Positions 57,487-64,000 of a stretch of DNA of 64,000 nucleotides are shown piece by piece. Source of the DNA: Acestrorhynchus altus (Eukaryota; Chordata; Actinopteri; Characiformes; Acestrorhynchidae); assembly GCA_034509495.1 (NCBI GenBank), contig CM067505.1:10567067-10631066 (forward strand), read 5' to 3'. The notes beneath the pieces were generated by a model. The model had not been told where the DNA came from and did not search any database. It was given only the letters and a program-made list of their open reading frames with translations. The position numbers and the translations under genes were made by a program. Within the stretch, counting starts at the first letter, position 1; each line of letters starts with the position of its first letter.

Positions 57487-58014
57487 CCTGTAGGCGGCGA
57501 TAGTAGCTCATAAAGTGAGTCATCAAAACCGAAGGAAGAAACAGCAGAAGCCTGATCCCAAATAACAGACTACACCTTACGTAGTGTACTATGCAGGTCA
57601 GGGTATCAGGAAACGATTATTCAAAATGTGAATACTACATATTTTTAGAAGAGCATTTACGTTTATGCAAATGTGGAAATCTGAAATCTAGTGGTATCTG
57701 CGTGTAGACGCTGTAGTTTTATGCCTTATTTAGTTTCCTATATAGGGAGCTAGGAGCGATTTGGAATTCAGCCATAAACATGTCCACACAACATTGAGCA
57801 CTGAGTTTCTACAAATCCTCACTGGAAGAGGTTTTGGAAAAGGTCTGTTTTCAGTGCCCTTTAATGCACTTTACGGGTGGACAGAAGGTCGAAACTCATA
57901 GAAAAGGTTAGTTAAAAAACTGGACAACACACACAAACCTTGTATACGGTTATTTTTAAAAACGGAGATGTCCTTTCAGTTACTGTCGCCTGTAGGGGGC
58001 GATAGGAGCTCATA
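57487..58014. repeat. Direct-repeat pair flanking a MITE
   Basis: 57487-57512 (CCTGTAGGCGGCGATAGTAG...) recurs at 57989-58014 (CCTGTAGGGGGCGATAGGAG...), each 26 bp with three differences, same orientation. The MITE at 57553-57772 lies between them. Confidence 0.6.
57553..57772. mobile_element. MITE with inverted ends
   Basis: The left end 'gatcccaaataacagactac' is an imperfect inverse of the right end ('ctaggagcgatttggaattc'). Inside are 'gtagtgtactatg' and 'cctatatagggagctagg', typical of a fish short DNA element. A related partial copy is in nudc at 49195-49330. Confidence 0.55.
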
Positions 58015-59080
58015 GAGAGACACCACAATAAGACCTTAAACCCAGGTTTAATTCAACATTATTCCCTAGGTATTGTACGATGAAATGATGTCCTAAATCT
58101 AAACAGAGCATCATTACAGAAACCCGTTGCTGTCAAGTATAATTAATAATCTTCAGAATGTTTGTACTACATTATCTGTTGTTTTAAATGTCAGTGTTCA
58201 GCCCAACTCACAAACAGTAAAACTGAAATTACCATATTTACACTGTGTTTAGTCAGAATTCCCCATCTGTCCATATGGCCAAGATCATTTAAGAAAGATA
58301 AATCGGTATCGATGCAGCAGGCATCAAAAAAGTCTATAACGAGACGTCATAAAGTGTGGATACAGTTTAAAAACATGGAAAGAGATTAGAGGCATGTTGG
58401 GATAGAAATGGACAGCTGGGGAATTTATAGTGAGCACTGTGATTCAGAAAATGTCATAGCAGTGATTTTAGTACACTGAGAAAGAGAAGGTGCTTAATAT
58501 AGCATCATACTGTATAAAAAATTAATAAAGCATCAAGCTGATACTTTGTTTAGATATATCACACACACATAAACAGACCCCAGTTTCACCCTGAGTGACC
58601 TAAAGACAGTTTACAACTGAACAGAAGGCAAAGCGCATAGAAAAACAATGTTTTAAAATAAAGTGTGTGTGTTCAGTTGGTTTCATTCTCTAGCTAGCAT
58701 ATATTATCCCACAAGCATTTACTACATTGAAATGTACAGGAGAGTGCAGATTTCTCTAAAGTGTAGTATTACACTCCAGACCACACTGAATGACTATGCT
58801 TGTATCAGAATGGTTTTATTAGGCAGGCATTGGGGAACTATTTAAGAACATCTTCTGTGTGTTTACTGACATCTCATTGGTTCATGGAGACAAGTTATGT
58901 GAAGGATTCCAGTTATATAGTTGTGTTTCATTCTATTTTCTATGAATTTCAGTGTAATAAAAAATGTAATAGTCTTCCACGTGATCGTTTTGACTAGACA
59001 TTTACTGTCTATAAAAAAACCCATTTGCCTCCCTCTTGTGGTTCCTTTGTGTCATTTTCAGAAATCATGATGCTGTCAAT
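57773..59080. other. Intergenic, nothing recognised
   Basis: AT-rich sequence; no exon-like structure. Confidence 0.4.
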
Positions 59081-59285
59081 TCGGGTAGGCAGCCCTGGAC
59101 CTGGAGTGCCAGACTCCTGCACAGTTTTGTGCTCCTCCTGCTTAAGCACACATGATTCAACTCAATTTCTCTGTTTCAATTTCCATCTTTAGTAAGTCTC
59201 TTAGAGCAGGGAAATCAATGTAAGAAAACTGCAGGAGGCTGGCACCCCAGGACCAGTGCCTACCCCTTCTGTAAGTGGAGAACCA
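59081..59285. mobile_element. hAT-like palindromic MITE
   Basis: The left end 'ggtaggcagccctggacctg' and the right end 'ccaggaccagtgcctacccc' are inverted copies. Internal blocks 'gtgccagactcctgca' and 'tgcaggaggctggcac' also pair. The whole folds into a hairpin of about 190 bp. Confidence 0.75.
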
Positions 59286-60436
59286 CGTTGAGGTTTTAAC
59301 ATTGTTTAAATGTTAACTGCCTTCTTTAAAATCTTTCATTCACTTTGACAATTTTAATGCAACAGCCATGTGATACTAAAGAGTCTCTACGCTGAGAGGA
59401 CATTGTTCACAGCCTGCATAACCAATTGGAACAGTCCCTAAATTCACAAATAAAAAGTTCATTAGAAATACTGAACAAAGTCATGGTAGAGCATAACTGA
59501 CAAACATTTAAATGAAATTTGAGTCATTTGTGCTACAAATCGATGCAGACAATTCCCAAGAAATGTGATCTGCTATTTTTGTGAATTCATTAAATCAGAC
59601 AAAGGTCTCAGGTCACTGTTTTTCCCTAAACAGAAAATACATTTTATCAGACGCTGAAGTGGAAGGTTGTTCAGTGCCTCATGCTTTACTGGATATTCAA
59701 GAATAGCTCATAAAAGCTGCCATTTCCCATGAATAAAACTTGTCAAACCTGTTGCACTGTTTACATTTACCACACTTAGAGACACTGTTAAGTCACCAGT
59801 GTGTGTTATTTACATTTCAAACCATTTAGGCCATGTTTCCTGTTTAAAATGCTTCTTGCTGCTGTCGAAGCTGAAATGTGCAGAAGCTTTGCAACACTAC
59901 TCAAAATAATACTGGGGACTGTAAATGGTGAAACAGGCCATCTTTGGGAGCAGTGATCACACTGAATGCAATGCTGGAGGCCAAATACTTTCTAGTATCG
60001 TGTCCTCACCAGCAGGTAGAACAAGGTTCCCTAGTTTCAATTGAACAGAAACATGTAAAAGATGAATTATAATCCTGGCACTGCAGTGCACAACGCTTCC
60101 AGGAATATCCTGGATGTGCTAACACAGACATGACAAATATGCTGCTAAAGTTACCCTCTTTATCTGCCAGATCTCTGCCTTAAGCTATCAAACACACTGA
60201 ACAAACACAGGTGGATGAAAGGTGAGGTTCAACGGCAAGGTAGAAAATTTGGCAATTCAGGGTTATCTAGTTATTTAATTGTGCATTATAAAAAGGAAAA
60301 AGCTTAAATGACCTAGTATAATTGAGACCAATGCCACAGTGTGTGCACCAAATGCATCACAAGTTGGTAGTTAGTATCACTGCTTGGCAGACATCACAAT
60401 TTGCTGTCCCAACAGTGACCAGGCATAAAACCTTAT
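59286..60436. other. Intergenic, nothing recognised
   Basis: Unique AT-rich sequence; no supported feature. Confidence 0.4.
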
Positions 60437-60555
60437 GGGCCAGTTTCCCAGTCAATCAATAGGCCTAGTCTTGGACTATGTTTTCTGCTTAAAAGAAAAT
60501 CTTCATTGTAAATGTGTAATCCAGGACAGGCTTACCCTTTCTGGGAAACCAGCCC
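60437..60555. mobile_element. Compact MITE with perfect 15-bp inverted ends
   Basis: GGGCCAGTTTCCCAG at the left and CTGGGAAACCAGCCC at the right are inverted with one mismatch at the third outer base. Inner blocks 'aggcctagtcttggac' and 'gtaatccaggacaggctta' also pair. At 119 bp and well preserved, it is one of the younger elements here. Confidence 0.8.
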
Positions 60556-60937
60556 TTAATGAATACAGGTTATGTTTCCATATTGTGTCAGGGGACTGTC
60601 CAGGCAGGAAAAACATGCACTCACATAGCTGGAAAAAATGTGGGATTACAGTGACAAACTCTTTGTTGACTGAGAGCTTTGTTGCTGGATAAACCTTTCT
60701 GTCAGGCTCTACATCTGATTATACCAAAACACAATTATGATTATAGAAACAACCCAGACGTAAAACCAGTCAACTACACAAAAACCAAGTCGCATGTAAT
60801 ATCAGCATGCCTCCATGTAGCTATCTGAAAACTGAGTAAACACAAAAGGCTAAAGACTCTACTGTAGAATGAGTGTTCAATCAAATATCTCCTGCAATGA
60901 TTTTGAAAATATCACAGTCAGTCTTAATGTACTGACA

Positions 60938-61591
60938 TACACTGATCCACCATAACATTATGACCACCTTTGTGTTTCTACATTCAGCACTCATTTTATC
61001 AGCTCCACTTACCATGCAGGAGCACTTTGTAGTTTAACAATTACAGAGTGTGGTCCATCTGTTTCTCTGCATACTTTGTTGGCCTCCTTTAACTCTTATC
61101 ACCAAAGAGCAGGTATTATCTGGCTGGTCATTCTCAGCACTGCAGTGATACTGACATGATGTCACATGATGTTATTGTGTGTTGCACTGGATAGAGTGGG
61201 TCAGACACAGCAGTGCTGTTGGAGTGTTTAAACTTCTCAATGTAACTGCTGGACTGAGAACCGTCAACCAACCAGAAATATCCAGCCAACAGTTTCCTTT
61301 GGGCTGCTTACTGTGAGCACTGATTAAGGACTAGAGGATTACCAACACAAACTGTACAAAAAACACCAGATTCTGTCTCTGACTTTACAGCTACATGGCG
61401 GACCACCTACGTAGAAGTGTCTAATAGAGTGGACAGTGAGTGAACACTGTTGCACAGTGTGAAATTAGGCTAACAAAGCAAGAGAAACAGATGGACTACA
61501 GTCTGTAATTATAGAACCATACATTGATCCTGTATGGTAAGTGAGTAGAATAAACAAGGTGGTGGTCATAATATTTTGGCTGATCAGTGTA
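60938..61591. mobile_element. Complete non-autonomous DNA transposon of the 12986-13290 family
   Basis: The left end TACACTGATCCACCATAAC and the right end (61561-61591, '...ttggctgatcagtgta') are inverted, each about 31 bp and bordered by TA. Internal blocks 'cattctcagcactgcagtga', 'cagacacagcagtgctgttg', 'cagccaacagtttcctttgg', 'gtctaatagagtggacagtg' and 'agaaacagatggactacag' define the family. No transposase is encoded. TA targets suggest that a Tc1/mariner-type enzyme moved it. Confidence 0.85.
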
Positions 61592-64000
61592 TGTTGTGTG
61601 ATGAGGGTTTGTGTGCACTGCAACAACATTCCAGGTAATACACTACACACTGTATTCTGCCTCGAAGGAAATTAGGCTATAAATAGCTCCATTGCTCCAT
61701 TACCTGTATAGACAAGAAAAATGTGATTAATGTACTGAGCCCAAAATCAGCATAAATGATGACTGCTGTTTGTTTTACTGATGGTGTTTCTTACAATTAT
61801 TGAAAAACTGACACCATTTTCAGATCCTACCCCGTAGGGTTACTTGTAAAAGCATGTAATGTTTGCCAGCAGGCAACAAACAGGAATGTTTTGGCCAGAT
61901 ATTCTACACCTGAAGTTCATGCAAAATACTCAGACTATTTATTTGAATGTCAGCTTTACACATAGAGACTTCCTATTCATGTACTTATCACATACAATCT
62001 ATCAAAAGTCCCATGTATCACCACTGCACATGAACACAACTCCATTCTCAATTTTGTATATTCGTTATATATTTTATTAATGTTTTCCATTCAGCTGTTT
62101 CACAAATTGTTCCATTCTATTAATTTTATTTTGTTTATAAACATCACTTAGACAAGACATACACACAGTACAAAATAAATTTTATACAATTTTAGACAAG
62201 GCTTCATTTGGATTCTGGAATCTGAGAGCTTTTCCTGGCCATCCTGCAACCCTTCAAATGAAAATGTTACACATATTAAAAATTACATTAAATATAAATC
62301 TACAAAATCTTAATCCTGACCTTTGCGTAGAAGAAATTATGCAGAAAAAGAGTGGACATAGCTACACCCAAATATCTAGCACTTGCATATTTCTGCTATG
62401 TTACTTCTTTTACCTCAAGAGGACTTCCATACACAGCGCAAATCATGGATGCTCCTATCATTTAGCATATATGCCTAAGCATGAAATGAGAAAGAACACA
62501 GAGTATTGTAAGCAGTAGTTTCTCTACAACGAATAAAATGAAAAAAGTGAACTTGAGCAGTGTTCTAAAGTCCTATTCTAACTTTCCTAAAGTTACTTCA
62601 TTCAATTTCAGGATTCTGCAGTGAGGGCTGTTTAAATTGGTCTGACTCATGCTCGCATGCTGTGAGTGAGCAGAGGAGTGTCTGATGTGACCGGTGAGTA
62701 CGAGCCCAGAAAGCTTGGTGAGCAGGGCACAGGGGAGCTGGGAGAGTATGCTGTGGAGACAAAGAGCAAAAGAATGCAAGTCTTAAACATCACACATTAC
62801 AGACCATATAAAATGTTGCCAACTAAGATTACAAATAAAGCAAGACATTTTCAAATAAAGGCTGCTGTACCAACACATATATACATACAAACATAGTTTA
62901 AGTATAGAAGTACAGCATCACTCACTACTAAGTACTAAATTTACGATACAGTGGGGAAAAAGTGAGCACAATGTTTATTGAATTAAGATCTCTTAAATCC
63001 ACACATACATAGAGATGGATGTTGGGGCTGCAGTGTGCTTCATTACAAAGGTGACTGTGAAAGGTGAAATGTACAATGCGGGGGTTCTCAAAATTTTCCA
63101 CCTCACAGCCCACCTGTTTATTACTAGAAAGTGTGATGGCCCACAAGGAAAAACTCAACTCTTTATGTAAAACTGTTTTTGGTGCTTTATTTCTTGGACA
63201 ATGAAAAAATGAGAATTAAGGCCTCAACAGTAGTTTAAAAAATTACGTCTTAATGAAAACATCTCTCCTTCACAAAATTGGGCAGTAAAGATGCATTTCC
63301 AACATCAGATGGCACGTCTGTAGACTTCTTTAATTCTGTTAGAAAGTTTGTCTATATGCCAGACCTCATGTTAACAATATATCTACTAAGGCAATTACCT
63401 ATGAATTTTTTCTTTCGCTTTTTCTGAAGAACCATGTCATTCTCTCTCAACATATCATTGTTTCTTCATTTAAGAAACTCAGGTTCACTAATTGTCTGAA
63501 TCAGGTGCTCCACAACTATATTGCCTCAAACTGATAATTATTTTGCCTTGTGTTACTTCTGTGGTGGTATTATTTGTGCATTTCTTTTAATACTTAAATA
63601 GTGTTTTTTGTTGAAGTATTTCCTGTTTTTTCTTTTTTACTTACATTAATTCAGTTAAAGTACTTTGATAATTAAATTACTAACACTGGCCCACTGTGGA
63701 CTATTATCAAGCTATTATCAAGCTCAGAACCATAAACTCCAATATTAACTCTAAAATAATGAAAGAAAAGAAGAAGAAAAAAACCTACAAACAGAACATG
63801 TCCAAATAAAAGTCAATATTACAAATGGAGCAGAAACAGAGTATGGATGTCCTCCAGAAAATCTAAGAAAGTGCACTGAAGCTGTACTAAGTACAAGTAC
63901 AGCTTCATCTAATGATCTAATCCATCTTTATGAGCCATCACAATCACTCAGATCACAGGGTGCTGACTTCTTACTGGTTCCCAGAATTCAGAAGGCCTCA
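61592..64000. other. Intergenic to window end, nothing recognised
   Basis: AT-rich sequence with many short open frames of random character. No exon, RNA gene or clear repeat was recognised. Confidence 0.4.

Noticed and set aside
62945..62965. TACAGTGGGGAAA resembling the terminus of the element at 31590
   Set aside because: Only about 13 bp match and no partner terminus was found; too short to call a solo end.
1..64000. Endogenous retrovirus or other integrated virus
   Set aside because: No long terminal repeat pair, primer-binding site or gag/pol-like frame was seen.

Overview
The window is animal nuclear DNA, AT-rich, with spliced GT..AG introns, many simple repeats and a dense load of old DNA transposons. 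The three genes and the repeat families (Tc1/mariner elements, a tRNA-derived SINE, LINE 3' tails, palindromic MITEs) point to a teleost. The repeat families resemble those of ostariophysan fishes (characins, knifefishes, catfishes); that narrower placement is from memory of repeat families and is not proven here.

Layout. 1-27 kb is intergenic. It holds SINEs, Tc1 remnants, LINE tails, microsatellites, a few unique GC- or ATTA-rich blocks that could be enhancers, and a 20-bp minisatellite with a clear 180-bp higher-order repeat (24961-25491). 26.7-27.15 kb is a 17-bp minisatellite that abuts the promoter of the first gene. 27351-30101 (+) is a complete eight-exon Brachyury gene (tbxta/no tail, 422 aa). 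30.8-45.3 kb is intergenic, with Tc1/mariner elements, a candidate orphan terminal exon near 34.1 kb and possible regulatory blocks. 45527-52527 (-) is complete nudc (nine coding exons, 337 aa). 54779-56840 (+) is complete nr0b2 (SHP, two exons, 264 aa) with a TATA box and a match to the LRH-1 consensus. 57-64 kb is intergenic, with several well-preserved MITEs.

The genes. tbxta encodes the T-box activator needed for notochord and posterior mesoderm. nudc encodes a dynein-associated Hsp90 co-chaperone. nr0b2 encodes a nuclear receptor without a DNA-binding domain that represses other receptors. nudc and nr0b2 are divergent neighbours, as they are in mammals; tbxta converges on nudc. The three do not form a pathway: the grouping is positional. 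I saw no operon, CRISPR array, recognisable endogenous virus or wholly new gene system. The most unusual material is non-coding: the two minisatellites beside tbxta, a transposon insertion whose paralogous empty site lies 0.9 kb away, two related fold-back elements in the nr0b2 intron, and one unidentified terminal-exon-like sequence.
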